From a virus: 64,000 bases of DNA. Location: positions 124,001 through 188,000 of IMG/VR virus record IMGVR_UViG_3300034358_000008. One strand, 5' to 3'. A program made the position numbers and the translations under genes. Shown piece after piece: positions 45,259-54,498 of the stretch (position 1 is the stretch's first letter; the number at the start of each line of letters is the position of its first letter). The notes under the pieces are model-generated. The model did not search any database, was not told the origin of the DNA, and saw only the letters and a list, made by a program, of their open reading frames with translations.

Positions 45259-46923
45259 ATGGCCTCCGCCGTTATTGTTCTACCAGACGTATACGAAACC
45301 ATCATGCGTTCCGTATCTGTAAGTGCTGTGAGTCAGATTGCGACCTTCATGGGTCTGCCTCCTGAGACTAACGTATATTTCCCCGGACGTACTGAAACCG
45401 TTCCAATGAACGACGGTATGTTTGGTAACTGTTGTGAAACAGCCAACGCTGTACACTTTGATCCAGAGACTCGGATTGAAGTAACCTACGAAGAAATGAC
45501 TGAAGAGAACTTCACATTATCGACATCGGTTAAAACTCAAGAGAACTACCCGATCTTTATTGATGAGACTCGTGGAATTGTAGTTCGACCAGTACGACGT
45601 TTTATTGACTTCCGTATTGATATCCGTTATCAAGCCCCTAACGTTGTAATTGCACAACGCTGGTTAGATGACATGCGTATCCGGTTGTCCCAAGGTGTAG
45701 GTGATTTGACCTTTGCTCTAGAGTACCACTACAACATCCCTCATCCGATGATGGCTCTGTTCAAAGGACTCTACGACACCATGGAGAAATCTGCATGGCC
45801 AAGCGGTAAGGAGTTCAAAGACTGGTTGAATGAACGGTTTATCCAACCAACCACTGATATGGTGACCTACACGGGCACACACCCTCAGCTGTCGGTCTAT
45901 GAGCGTCAAGTGGATGTCGTGGGTCACTTCGACTTTATCAACACCCCAGAGACACCACAGCCCGTTTCAGATAAGGCGGGTGCATACGAAGTTAACTTCA
46001 GTTACATCTGTCGTTATGATCGCCCTACACATCTGTACATCGAATATCCGATGGTTGTGCATCAATGTCCTATCCCTAAGTTGTTCCGTCCTGAAGCTCC
46101 GCTGTATCTAAACTATCAACAGGTAGATCGGAAGACGACTAACCTGAGGGGTTCGTTAGAACATGCGTTCATTCTAGCACAACGTCGAGGCTTGCCTTAT
46201 ATCCAGTATCCCGATGTAGATGAATGGGTAGCTCCTGATGAGTTCCCTGAACATCTTACATTCTTTACTGGTTTGATTGCATTGGATTGCGATGACCTCA
46301 AATACGTCATGGACTTTAAGTCCTTGGGTAGGTTTACCTTTAGCCCACACGTCTTAGAGTTCTTTGAGTCTGTCGGTTCAAAGGCATTTGTTGAAGGCGG
46401 GTTGTTCAACATCAGACTGTATCGTAATGGCGAACGTCATCGTGTACCGTTGGTAATGGAACCTGGAACACTCAAGCTTAAGACCGAGCGTGACCTTGAT
46501 CCACATTACTACTACCATGTTCAGATCTCTGTGAATGGTGATTGGTTGACTGTTCCTAATTACTACTGGCAAGGGATGCGTCGTTACCCTACCGTACTGT
46601 GGCAACTAGCTCGAATGTTCTATACCTGCTTTGGTCGTGAACCTATCGAGAAGATGAAACTGTTAGGTGTGGGTCGAACCCGTAGTGTCGATACTGACTG
46701 GCCCGGTGAAGGTACCACCAATTGGACTAAAGACGTTCCGGCTTACCGTACTGGTATTGTCAAGATGTCCGACATCCACTGTGCTCAGATTCAACGCGGT
46801 GATACCAACCCCGATGAGACAGGTCCTAACGGTCCAGGCGGTGGGATGATCGGTCGTGATAACTGGGGTCCAACCAACGTGCTTTACGCCGGCATCATTG
46901 CCGATCGTAAACCGCAACAATAG
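45259..46923 (+). CDS. Virion structural protein
   Basis: 554 aa from ATG 45259 (GAGGG site); the earlier in-frame ATG at 45220 overlaps the terminator tail and is rejected. Mixed alpha/beta; a Gly/Pro-rich loop near the C-terminus (NGPGGGMIG). First of four coupled virion genes up to 50321. Likely baseplate or tail component by position; no family recognised. Confidence 0.5.
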   Translation: MASAVIVLPDVYETIMRSVSVSAVSQIATFMGLPPETNVYFPGRTETVPMNDGMFGNCCETANAVHFDPETRIEVTYEEMTEENFTLSTSVKTQENYPIFIDETRGIVVRPVRRFIDFRIDIRYQAPNVVIAQRWLDDMRIRLSQGVGDLTFALEYHYNIPHPMMALFKGLYDTMEKSAWPSGKEFKDWLNERFIQPTTDMVTYTGTHPQLSVYERQVDVVGHFDFINTPETPQPVSDKAGAYEVNFSYICRYDRPTHLYIEYPMVVHQCPIPKLFRPEAPLYLNYQQVDRKTTNLRGSLEHAFILAQRRGLPYIQYPDVDEWVAPDEFPEHLTFFTGLIALDCDDLKYVMDFKSLGRFTFSPHVLEFFESVGSKAFVEGGLFNIRLYRNGERHRVPLVMEPGTLKLKTERDLDPHYYYHVQISVNGDWLTVPNYYWQGMRRYPTVLWQLARMFYTCFGREPIEKMKLLGVGRTRSVDTDWPGEGTTNWTKDVPAYRTGIVKMSDIHCAQIQRGDTNPDETGPNGPGGGMIGRDNWGPTNVLYAGIIADRKPQQ

Positions 46924-46934
46924 AGGACAGCTAA

Positions 46935-48347
46935 ATGCCTTTGTATGAAGAAGAAGAGAGTCTAGACGTCCCCGAATCAGTTAACCCGGTTCAAGTCAAA
47001 GCTTACCCTGATGCTTATCGGGGTATTGCTATTGATACCAAGTACATGCCTAAGTCGAGCATGCTTGCGTGGATCAACGGTTCTAACTGGCGAGTGACTT
47101 ACTACTCTCAAATCCTAGACGCTACACAAGAACCAACGGCGTTGGCATTAGATCGACAGCCACCGTATCAACAGTATCAACGAATCGTTGGGGTTGACAT
47201 CAAGGTTAACCAACCTCTAGACATCACCCAAGATGAACGTATCCGTACATTTAGCGTTACCGGTAGTGGCCACACTTATCCTGCATTGACTCCTAACGTC
47301 GGTGACATGATGATCGGTAACATTGGTGATGGACGAGCAGGTATCTTCACGCTCACTAGCGCACGCCGTGAAACTTACATGCGTGATTCGACATACGCTG
47401 TTGAATGGAAGATGGTTGGGTTTGTATCACAGCAACAACTCGATAACCTCGAAGCTAAGACACAGATCACTTACTACTGGTCGGCTGATAAACTGGGTTG
47501 TGGTTGTAACCCGTTTGTTACTGAAGCTGAACAAGCGATGGCACAAGAGTTCGCAAAACTGCGTACTGAAATCATCCGTCGTTATTTGGCAGACTTCTTC
47601 TCCACACAGTTCTTTACGTTCTTGGTCCCAGATCAACTTAATACTACCTATGATCACTTTGTGACTAAGATGTTACTGAGTATTCTGGATATGAGTCGAG
47701 ACTGGAACTTGCGAAGAGCAAGAATCCTGAACGTGATGTCTGAACGAGTAATGTCTGAACCGACTGTATGGGATATGATCGTCCAGCAGAACCCAGCTAT
47801 TGGGTGCGGGTCTACAGAACGTGCTCATCTCGTGATGACCATGATCTCCCGTTGGAAACCTGAACTCCAAGCAATTGGTTATTCTGGCATTCCACGTATG
47901 GTGTATCCAATCGATGCCCCTACGAACGTAGACGCTGCTTACGATGGTTCTAACCGTTGTCGCCCAGAAGGTATTCCATACCAAGCGGGTAAACCGCGCC
48001 GTCCACCAAAGGGACCTTATCAGTCTCAAGCACAACGGAACGAGAAATGGTTCCAACGTGTACCCCCTGAAGAACAACTCGATCTCAATCGGGCTTGGAG
48101 TTTCCCTCCAGATATTAAGCCTATCGTAATCGACGACTATTACGTTTTCTCTGAAGCCTTCTATTACGAAGACGCTAAGCTTCAAAGTAAACTGGAACTA
48201 TTGATCTGGCAAATGATCAAGGGTGAACCAATCAACAAAGAACAATTGTTGGCTGTCACTAAGTGTTGCCTCTCTTGGGATAACCTTGAGCGGTTCTACT
48301 ACCACCCCGCTCTGATTCTTTTGCTAGGCTACGCATTGAGGAACTAA
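46935..48347 (+). CDS. Virion structural protein
   Basis: 470 aa. Ribosome site AGAGGA. Contains a Cys pair (CGCNPF) at about 191 and a Pro-rich segment near residue 350 (GKPRRPPKGPY). One-base gap to the next gene, so co-translated. Unassigned. Confidence 0.5.
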   Translation: MPLYEEEESLDVPESVNPVQVKAYPDAYRGIAIDTKYMPKSSMLAWINGSNWRVTYYSQILDATQEPTALALDRQPPYQQYQRIVGVDIKVNQPLDITQDERIRTFSVTGSGHTYPALTPNVGDMMIGNIGDGRAGIFTLTSARRETYMRDSTYAVEWKMVGFVSQQQLDNLEAKTQITYYWSADKLGCGCNPFVTEAEQAMAQEFAKLRTEIIRRYLADFFSTQFFTFLVPDQLNTTYDHFVTKMLLSILDMSRDWNLRRARILNVMSERVMSEPTVWDMIVQQNPAIGCGSTERAHLVMTMISRWKPELQAIGYSGIPRMVYPIDAPTNVDAAYDGSNRCRPEGIPYQAGKPRRPPKGPYQSQAQRNEKWFQRVPPEEQLDLNRAWSFPPDIKPIVIDDYYVFSEAFYYEDAKLQSKLELLIWQMIKGEPINKEQLLAVTKCCLSWDNLERFYYHPALILLLGYALRN

Positions 48348-48348
48348 C

Positions 48349-48942
48349 ATGTCCGCCGAGCATTTCAAACTGTGTAAACGTTATACCCCTGCATGGCGTT
48401 TATTTAACCTTCGATTTAAATGCATGGCGAGTTGTTTGACCGAGGTAACTACCGAGTACCTAGCCAGTGGCAATGCTATCATGAACGTCACTGGTAACAA
48501 ACAAGTCGATACTTTGGCAATGGGGCGGATGGAGTATAAGAACTTCACCGCTGCGGCGCTAGCCATGTTGATATCCGAAGGTCACTCATTCGCTATCACG
48601 AACCTGAACGACTGTATCCAGATGTATGCTGATATTCAGGATCACTTGAACGATATGTTGCAGGCTGCTAAACAAGCGTTTCACTTAAGCGATCTGCCAC
48701 CGGTGGAAGACCTCCGTTCATTCGAATCTCTGGCTCTAGAAGTTTATCGAGTAGCTAAAAAGCTAGAGCCTAGAGCCGAAGTACGATCCAGTATCTTTGA
48801 CTCTTTCGTTGAGATGTCCCGTAGACGTAACTTGATGGCTACCAACAAATACGTTACTTCGTTGGATGCTCGTGAAAATGAACTGCGTCCGTATGTGTCC
48901 ATCGTGGATGACATTGAACGCTACATGGCGGAGCTTTACTAA
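48349..48942 (+). CDS. Virion structural protein
   Basis: 197 aa, helical. Starts 1 nt after the preceding stop and its stop overlaps the next ATG, consistent with coupling in a four-gene unit. No motif recognised. Confidence 0.5.
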   Translation: MSAEHFKLCKRYTPAWRLFNLRFKCMASCLTEVTTEYLASGNAIMNVTGNKQVDTLAMGRMEYKNFTAAALAMLISEGHSFAITNLNDCIQMYADIQDHLNDMLQAAKQAFHLSDLPPVEDLRSFESLALEVYRVAKKLEPRAEVRSSIFDSFVEMSRRRNLMATNKYVTSLDARENELRPYVSIVDDIERYMAELY

Positions 48943-50321
48943 TGTCTTATGATTCAACGTTACTTAACAAAGCCGCTGAACGTGTGGTCAATGATGGCGA
49001 AGGTTACTACAACACCCGCATGAGTATTAACATTCGTGCTGGCGGTAAGTGGATTAAGCCTAACCGTTTTGACCACCAACATATCGCGCGAGATTACAGT
49101 ACTGGTCCTCTAGGGGATATTCGTCAGATTGAGGTATTGATGTTGTTGGGTGATTACACCTACGATATCTTGCCTTATCGTGATAACCTCATGGTGGACA
49201 TAAATGAAACCCCGCTTGTTATGGGTACTAGTGCCCGTAACTGGGAACGCTTTGCCGGTACTAAACGGTTTAAAGCTGTGTTGGACCTACAAGGGCAAGA
49301 CAACACAACCCTAACCAACAAGCAAGCCCCAATGACCAGCCGTGAGCAGATGAACCAAGTCGGTATGAAGTCAGTCGTATTCACTTTGGTAGATGAGTTG
49401 TGTTATAAACTCATGATGCTGACTGTGGGTGTTACGCTACGTCAAATGACAACACTCGATATGCTTACATGGATTCACAAGCATTACTTCGATCAGGTCT
49501 TTGATGGTTCGAACAAACGTATCGAAACCTTAAACATATGGAAGCAAGACTTTAACCCTGAGATACAACACCAGATTGCTTTCCCTGATGGGATGCTATT
49601 GAAAGACGTAACCAAGTTCCTACAGAACGACGAAGCGGGTATCTACCCAACCGGGTGTGGTCGTTATATCCAGAATGGTCAATTCTACGTTTATCCCCTG
49701 TTTGATACAACTCGATACCAGAAGCATTCCAAAGTCCTCAACATTATCAACATGCCTAACGAACGATTCAAAGGTACTGAGAAAACATTCCTTGATACCA
49801 CACGATCCCTAACGATTATTTGTACGGGTGGTAACACGAGTGAAGACTCATCCACCAGTAAGAATATTCAAGACGGCAATGGTTTTCGTTTTGGTGATGC
49901 CAAGAAGCTTTTGCAGATGGGTACTATCAAAGACAACCGAATGCTGATTGACCGAGCTACTAACCTTTTCGAGGTGGCTACTGAAGCACTCGCTGAAGGT
50001 ATCAACAACGTACGCTGGGCAGCTGATCGCTTTACTGGTAACCCATTGAAGCAGTACACGCAGATGGCTCAGAAACGTGGACAGAAGCTGGACGTGGAAT
50101 GGTTCCGCTCTAACCCCGACCTCTTAGAACCCGGCATGCCTGTTAAGTACCAGACTTTGGATGGTAATACAGTTAAGACCTACTACGGTACGCTATTGGG
50201 TGTGAACGATAACCGCATCCCAACTGATGGCGGTAACAACACATCCAAATATGACGGTATCGCTAACCTGAGTTTGTTCTTGGTTCGTGCTACTGAAAAT
50301 GAACGTGTAACGATTGCATGA
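48942..50321 (+). CDS. Virion structural protein
   Basis: 459 aa, last of the four coupled virion genes; ends just before the early-type gene block. Contains a folded N-terminal region and a Thr/Ser-rich loop (GGNTSEDSSTSK, near residue 290). Function not identified. Confidence 0.5.
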   Translation: MSYDSTLLNKAAERVVNDGEGYYNTRMSINIRAGGKWIKPNRFDHQHIARDYSTGPLGDIRQIEVLMLLGDYTYDILPYRDNLMVDINETPLVMGTSARNWERFAGTKRFKAVLDLQGQDNTTLTNKQAPMTSREQMNQVGMKSVVFTLVDELCYKLMMLTVGVTLRQMTTLDMLTWIHKHYFDQVFDGSNKRIETLNIWKQDFNPEIQHQIAFPDGMLLKDVTKFLQNDEAGIYPTGCGRYIQNGQFYVYPLFDTTRYQKHSKVLNIINMPNERFKGTEKTFLDTTRSLTIICTGGNTSEDSSTSKNIQDGNGFRFGDAKKLLQMGTIKDNRMLIDRATNLFEVATEALAEGINNVRWAADRFTGNPLKQYTQMAQKRGQKLDVEWFRSNPDLLEPGMPVKYQTLDGNTVKTYYGTLLGVNDNRIPTDGGNNTSKYDGIANLSLFLVRATENERVTIA

Positions 50322-50334
50322 CGTGGAGACCGCG

Positions 50335-50736
50335 ATGAACATTTTGATACACATTGATTCGTCGTGGTCATACCACTTTTTCGAATTCAACAAACCTGCG
50401 ATTAGTACCCTAGATTTCTTTGAGTTCATAGACACGTTCTATAGCTCAGCAATGCTCTACCTGCAAACCCATGTTAACCATCGTTTCGGTTTACGTGCAC
50501 CTGAGTACAATGACGGCATAAATGGCTCCATGCAAATTTGCAATAAGTACCCAGAGTTAGCAGAAAAGATCTCTCAGGCCTTCAGAGATTTGCATCACCG
50601 ACATAGACCATCATTGGGTGCCCTGCAAGGCCCTATAACGAAGATACAGACGATTTGCGATGACACGGGTATACTGACTGCCATTGTAGTCACCATTGAT
50701 ATTAGAAGCAGTTTAACGCCTATATTACACTTGTGA
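50335..50736 (+). CDS. Hypothetical protein with an early promoter in its 3' end
   Basis: 133 aa from ATG 50335 (GGAGA site); an earlier in-frame ATG at 50314 overlaps the preceding gene. Rich in aromatics (WSYHFFEFN) with no motif recognised. A TATATTAC early element lies within its final codons, so it belongs to the preceding transcript and the next genes to an early one. Confidence 0.55.
   Translation: MNILIHIDSSWSYHFFEFNKPAISTLDFFEFIDTFYSSAMLYLQTHVNHRFGLRAPEYNDGINGSMQICNKYPELAEKISQAFRDLHHRHRPSLGALQGPITKIQTICDDTGILTAIVVTIDIRSSLTPILHL
50721..50728 (+). promoter_or_regulatory. Early promoter element TATATTAC
   Basis: TATATTAC followed by ACTTGTGAAC, matching the shared pattern TATATTACnnnnGTGA. 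Lies inside the end of the 133-aa gene, 29 nt before the next ATG. Confidence 0.75.
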
Positions 50737-50756
50737 ACTTACAGGAGTAATGACCT

Positions 50757-50924
50757 ATGGATAAGGCTACAATTGCGTACGAGAAAGCTCATCAAAAAGC
50801 GATCGAGCATCATTGGAAAGAAAATGTCATGAATGACCGCACGGTCAGACTGATAACCCCAGTGCGTGTAGCTGTAACGTTTGTTGTAACGCTGTTAATA
50901 ACTTTCTACTTTAATGGTTTATGA
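50757..50924 (+). CDS. Small early membrane protein
   Basis: 55 aa from ATG 50757 with an AGGAG site. Charged N-terminal 30 residues, then one hydrophobic helix near the C-terminus (VAVTFVVTLLITFYF). Directly behind an early promoter. Not recognised. Confidence 0.6.
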   Translation: MDKATIAYEKAHQKAIEHHWKENVMNDRTVRLITPVRVAVTFVVTLLITFYFNGL

Positions 50925-50934
50925 GGTAAGCATC

Positions 50935-51108
50935 ATGTTCGGCAATTTCTACGATGAAAAGAAATCCAAAGAAGCTAACGCAGAAGAATTCGCGAAGGCA
51001 CATCACAACAAAGAAGTAACCCAGCACTACGTCATTGCAGTGGCGTTGTTCACTGGTCTGTGTGCAGCAATCGTTGCCGGTAAGAAGGTGTACGACGAAG
51101 TAAGATAA
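50935..51108 (+). CDS. Small early membrane protein
   Basis: 57 aa. Charged N-terminal half (FYDEKKSKEANAEEF) and one hydrophobic helix at about 33-49. GAGG site. The ORF start at 50914 is upstream and not preferred. Confidence 0.55.
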   Translation: MFGNFYDEKKSKEANAEEFAKAHHNKEVTQHYVIAVALFTGLCAAIVAGKKVYDEVR

Positions 51109-51122
51109 GGATGCCCAATTAG

Positions 51123-52373
51123 ATGAGTGAATATCAAACGACTCGTCCCAATGGTAGCCAATTCGTTGCATACGTGCTAACGCATACACAAAGTGGCAAA
51201 GTGTACGTCGGTAGCACATCAAACCTTCAGAGACGGATCTGGGAGCATCAGGGTAAATTAAAACGTGGTACTCACCATAATAGCGAGCTTCAGAAACTTT
51301 ACGATGCTAGTAATGAGATAGAATTTAATTCTTTCCCAGCACTGGATAACGTAACAGTCCTGGAACTGGAAAGAGATATTATCTCAGAATACGCCGTTAT
51401 GGGTAATGTGCTTAACGTTATTAGTGATCCTGTTAATCCATCAGTTACTAATCCTCCTTTGATTCAGTATCGCGATTCTATAGCTAAACGTGTCAGCATC
51501 GACGGTATTGAATATACGAGTATAAAACAGGCTGCGAAGACACTGAGTTACAGTAAACAGAAAATACAATATTGGTTAAAGAGTGTGAGCACTGCCCACG
51601 AGAATGTTTTCTACGTGGGATCGCCAAAAGAAATCTCTGTTACTGGACGGGTAAACCTATCTGAATTGGCTCGAGCCAATGGGTTATCTGTATCGACTGT
51701 TACAGCACGGAAAAGAACGGGTGTATCGGCAGATGAGTTATTTCTACCGGTCGTCGATTCAACCGTGAAAAAGCTTTCTGACTATCTTGGTTTGAACTAT
51801 TCAAAAATTTGGTATCAACTAAATACAAAGGGACTGTCACCCAATGAAATAATACAGAAGTATTTAAGTGAGTCAAATATGACCAAAGAAAATGTCCAAT
51901 TCGTAATAGGTACCGATATCTTCAAACAGGATGGCGACCTTTACATAATCACGGTTAACTGTGTTGGTGTAATGGGGGCCGGATTAGCCAAATCTTTCAA
52001 AGAAGCCCATCCCGACCTATATGAACGCTATCGTCATGATTGTCGGATGAAGATTATTACAATCGGTAATCCTGTAATCTACACAGCTGATAACGGCAAG
52101 CACTACATGATGTTCCCTACTAAGGATCGCTGGCAAGATCCATCACTACCTGAATACATTTCCTCTGGCTTACAGTGGATGGTGGACTCGGTTGGTGAAG
52201 AAGGTGATATCGACCCGGCGTGGAAAATAGTAATCCCTCCTTTAGGGTGCGCTAACGGCGGGCTTAGTTTCGCAGACGTAAAAGAAAACATAAAACTCTT
52301 TGCTGGGCACATGCCTAATGAAGTTGTAGTGGTCTATCCTCCGTGGATGGAAACCACGAATGCATGGGATTAA
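51123..52373 (+). CDS. GIY-YIG homing-endonuclease module fused to a DarG-like macrodomain
   Basis: 416 aa. Residues about 14-100 are a GIY-YIG nuclease (AYV...Y28VG, R37/R38, E81-LER, N97); 120-155 and 175-250 hold helix-turn DNA-binding repeats (SIKQAAKTLSYSKQKI, NLSELARANGLSVSTV, KLSDYLGLNYSKIW) as in homing endonucleases. Residues 253-416 are a macrodomain: VNCVGVMGAGLAKSF (278-292), MMFPTKDRW with K334, and IPPLGCANGGLSF, the DarG pattern for removing ADP-ribose from DNA or protein. M253 could start the macrodomain alone, but the frame is continuous. Likely an endonuclease inserted in front of a macrodomain gene. Confidence 0.8.
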   Translation: MSEYQTTRPNGSQFVAYVLTHTQSGKVYVGSTSNLQRRIWEHQGKLKRGTHHNSELQKLYDASNEIEFNSFPALDNVTVLELERDIISEYAVMGNVLNVISDPVNPSVTNPPLIQYRDSIAKRVSIDGIEYTSIKQAAKTLSYSKQKIQYWLKSVSTAHENVFYVGSPKEISVTGRVNLSELARANGLSVSTVTARKRTGVSADELFLPVVDSTVKKLSDYLGLNYSKIWYQLNTKGLSPNEIIQKYLSESNMTKENVQFVIGTDIFKQDGDLYIITVNCVGVMGAGLAKSFKEAHPDLYERYRHDCRMKIITIGNPVIYTADNGKHYMMFPTKDRWQDPSLPEYISSGLQWMVDSVGEEGDIDPAWKIVIPPLGCANGGLSFADVKENIKLFAGHMPNEVVVVYPPWMETTNAWD

Positions 52374-52380
52374 CATAACG

Positions 52381-52400
52381 CCCCCGGCTAACGCTGGGGG
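52381..52400 (+). terminator. Terminator
   Basis: CCCCCGGC-TAAC-GCTGGGGG stem with CATAA before and TTTATGCC after; seals the macrodomain gene. Confidence 0.85.
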
Positions 52401-52425
52401 TTTATGCCGTTACGAGGAGACAGTT

Positions 52426-52839
52426 GTGCGAATAAGCATTGGTGAACAAAGCAGTATCATGCAGATGTGGAATGAACTGAGTGAAGTACTCGGGTTCAAT
52501 GAGTTCGTTGATCCTACCGCTCATGCAGTCTCTAAGACTGTTAAAGATTTTCAAGAGATCGATGATGAGCTTAAACGTCGTCGTGAGCCGGTAAAGGAAG
52601 AGCGACCTTCGTGGTATTACCAAGCAGCTACTCGACCTTATCCGAAGGGGTATCGTTACCCGCAAGGTATGGGGATTGCTCGTGCAATCAAAGAAGAACG
52701 TATCGGTACACCGTTGGAACGCTTTGAGTGTTTCTACGAAGCTGAGACTGATGTGATACAAGAAGCAGTCAAAGAGAATCTGGGTGCACCGGGGTATATG
52801 TCGTACCGCGATGCTTGTAACACAGGCAGTTGGTATTAG
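52426..52839 (+). CDS. Early hypothetical protein (GTG start)
   Basis: 137 aa. GTG start at 52426 with strong GAGGAGA site; an ATG at 52360 in the same frame lies in the preceding gene and crosses the terminator. Tyr/Pro-rich middle (RPYPKGYRYPQG). Not recognised. Confidence 0.6.
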   Translation: MRISIGEQSSIMQMWNELSEVLGFNEFVDPTAHAVSKTVKDFQEIDDELKRRREPVKEERPSWYYQAATRPYPKGYRYPQGMGIARAIKEERIGTPLERFECFYEAETDVIQEAVKENLGAPGYMSYRDACNTGSWY

Positions 52840-52854
52840 AAGCCAACTGAAGGC

Positions 52855-52862
52855 TATATTAC
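52855..52862 (+). promoter_or_regulatory. Early promoter element TATATTAC
   Basis: AAGGCTATATTAC followed after 4 nt by GTGAAT; 33 nt before the next ATG. Expected to drive the small-gene block from 52896. Confidence 0.8.
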
Positions 52863-52895
52863 TACTGTGAATTAACTTAACTGAAGGAATCTACC

Positions 52896-53222
52896 ATGTC
52901 TCAAAAAGTGAAACAAAAGCACGTCTATCAGATCTGCGAAGGCGAACTGGTATCTGCTGAAATCCTGTGGCCTGATCGGGAAGAAACCAAAGGTAAGTTC
53001 GTAGCTACCGGCATCATGGTTTTCCCAAACGGTGATCTGGGCGGTGAAGTTCGTACTTCCCTGATCGTCTCAGGCAGCAAAGAAGAAGGCCAGGTCGAAA
53101 CATTGAACTCGATCTATAAGTTCGTGGATCGCCCTGCCGACAAAGAGCAAACTGACAATGGCCTGTGGGGTGCAGTACGTCCCATGATGAGCCAAGAAGA
53201 GAAAGGTGAACAACATGCGTGA
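52896..53222 (+). CDS. Early hypothetical protein
   Basis: 108 aa. AAGGAA site. Beta-rich look with Gly-Asp turn (NGDLGGEVRTSL), ending in a hydrophilic tail (SQEEKGEQHA). Its end overlaps the next small gene, whose start is out of frame. Confidence 0.6.
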   Translation: MSQKVKQKHVYQICEGELVSAEILWPDREETKGKFVATGIMVFPNGDLGGEVRTSLIVSGSKEEGQVETLNSIYKFVDRPADKEQTDNGLWGAVRPMMSQEEKGEQHA

Positions 53223-53310
53223 TCTGGTTAAAGGCTTGGTCGGTATCGTGGTTGTGGTGATTGCAGTACGGATTATCTACGAAGTGGTAGATGACGCCGT
53301 TAACGCATGA
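53215..53310 (+). CDS. Very small early membrane peptide
   Basis: 31 aa (MRDLVKGLVG...), one hydrophobic helix (LVGIVVVVIAVRII) with charged ends. AAAGGTGA site; overlaps the preceding gene by 8 nt and the next by 4 nt (ATGA). Too short for many gene finders. Confidence 0.55.
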   Translation: MRDLVKGLVGIVVVVIAVRIIYEVVDDAVNA

Positions 53311-53654
53311 GCTTCGGTCGTGTAGTGAAAGGCATGGCTATTGGCTGTGCCGCATCAGTGGCGATGGTCGCTTCCATCGCTTTATTAGTCTCTGCCCGCC
53401 TAGGTGATGTCAGAGAACTGCAAACGTATCACTGTAACCGCACACGCGAGGCTGTGAGACGAATGCATCTTAGTCTGATGCAAGGAGATAACTATCGCCG
53501 GCTCTTTCCTCAGGAGCGAGCTGACGAGATTAGATCCATGGCTTCCCTCGTAGTACATGCAATGGTCGTTCAGGTAGATCCGCTATACCAGCAGGATGCT
53601 ATCGACTTCGCTTTAAACAACCTAACCCAAATCTGTTCTGAGGAATTAACATGA
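53307..53654 (+). CDS. Early single-span membrane protein
   Basis: 115 aa with an N-terminal hydrophobic helix (about 8-28) and a soluble helical C-terminal part. Coupled to the preceding peptide (ATGA). Possible signal anchor; no motif. Confidence 0.55.
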   Translation: MSFGRVVKGMAIGCAASVAMVASIALLVSARLGDVRELQTYHCNRTREAVRRMHLSLMQGDNYRRLFPQERADEIRSMASLVVHAMVVQVDPLYQQDAIDFALNNLTQICSEELT

Positions 53655-53797
53655 AATACGTAATTGGTTCTGTTGCTGTTCTGGCTGCTATCGGTACCGC
53701 AGCTTATTTCTACATGCAAGACCAAGATGGGCAGAAGGCTGAAGCTCGCAATGCTGAACGTGCGGCAGCGGCTGAAGAAACTGCTGAAGCAATCTAA
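53651..53797 (+). CDS. Small early membrane peptide with Ala/Glu tail
   Basis: 48 aa, hydrophobic helix at about 5-21, then an acidic Ala-rich tail (AERAAAAEETAEAI). GAGGAA site; overlaps the preceding stop by 4 nt. Confidence 0.6.
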   Translation: MKYVIGSVAVLAAIGTAAYFYMQDQDGQKAEARNAERAAAAEETAEAI

Positions 53798-53830
53798 CTG
53801 TAACCTCAACCTTCTCTCAAGGAGAATCAA

Positions 53831-54106
53831 ATGATCGGCGCTATCTTCAAATATACACTCGCTGCTGTAGCAGGTGCTGTAATCTTCGCTACCTGTATGC
53901 ATGTGGCTGATGAAGAAGCATTGAACCATATCCGAGATATGATCGATGCGCATGCAGCACTGTCTCGTGCAAAAGGTCTGGATGGTGAAGAATTGAAGAC
54001 CGAGATGGTGAACTTCATTCACTCTCATCGCCAAGCGTGGGATAAAACCTACATCATGGCTGAAACTGGTCGTTCTGCTCAACTGCTTTACGGTCACTGG
54101 GTGTAA
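53831..54106 (+). CDS. Early single-span membrane protein
   Basis: 91 aa with an N-terminal membrane helix (about 3-22) and a soluble tail of about 70 residues. AAGGAG site. Confidence 0.6.
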   Translation: MIGAIFKYTLAAVAGAVIFATCMHVADEEALNHIRDMIDAHAALSRAKGLDGEELKTEMVNFIHSHRQAWDKTYIMAETGRSAQLLYGHWV

Positions 54107-54114
54107 TGCCCAAC

Positions 54115-54145
54115 GGGGGTTCTTCGGAGCCCTCATTTATTTTTA
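54115..54145 (+). terminator. Terminator
   Basis: GGGGGTTC-TTCG-GAGCCCTC stem followed by ATTTATTTTT. Confidence 0.75.
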
Positions 54146-54208
54146 ATAACGTTTTACTTTATTTAAGCTAACCGCTGCACTTAAAAATAACTAATAGGAA
54201 ATTAAGCA

Positions 54209-54451
54209 ATGGCACGTGCTCCACTTCATGAAATCCTCACTCGTAACTTCTGGCATACTGATCACATCATCGATGACAATGAAGTTTGCATCCACGATCC
54301 CTTCAATAATGGGAACCGTGCGTTCTATCTGTTGGATACTAATGGTGTCCACGACGATCTCTCCACCGTAAGCCTTACACAAGGGCTTGCTGAAGCGCTG
54401 GAGCTTCCCTCCAACGTTTCTCTGAACGATGTACTGGCATACTGCCAATAA
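54209..54451 (+). CDS. Early hypothetical protein
   Basis: 80 aa. ATAGGAA site. No recognisable motif; ends in LPSNVSLNDVLAY, similar in feel to the C-terminal LPSSMSLEDALG of the polymerase beta gene but too short to judge homology. Confidence 0.55.
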   Translation: MARAPLHEILTRNFWHTDHIIDDNEVCIHDPFNNGNRAFYLLDTNGVHDDLSTVSLTQGLAEALELPSNVSLNDVLAYCQ

Positions 54452-54498
54452 CTCACCAAGGGGCTCTACGGGGCCCTAATCAAGGAGTTGTTATTTCC

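Noticed and set aside
51123-52373. Group I intron or split gene around the GIY-YIG sequence
   Set aside because: The nuclease frame runs directly into the macrodomain and the flanking genes look intact, so no split exons are visible. A free-standing insertion is more likely.
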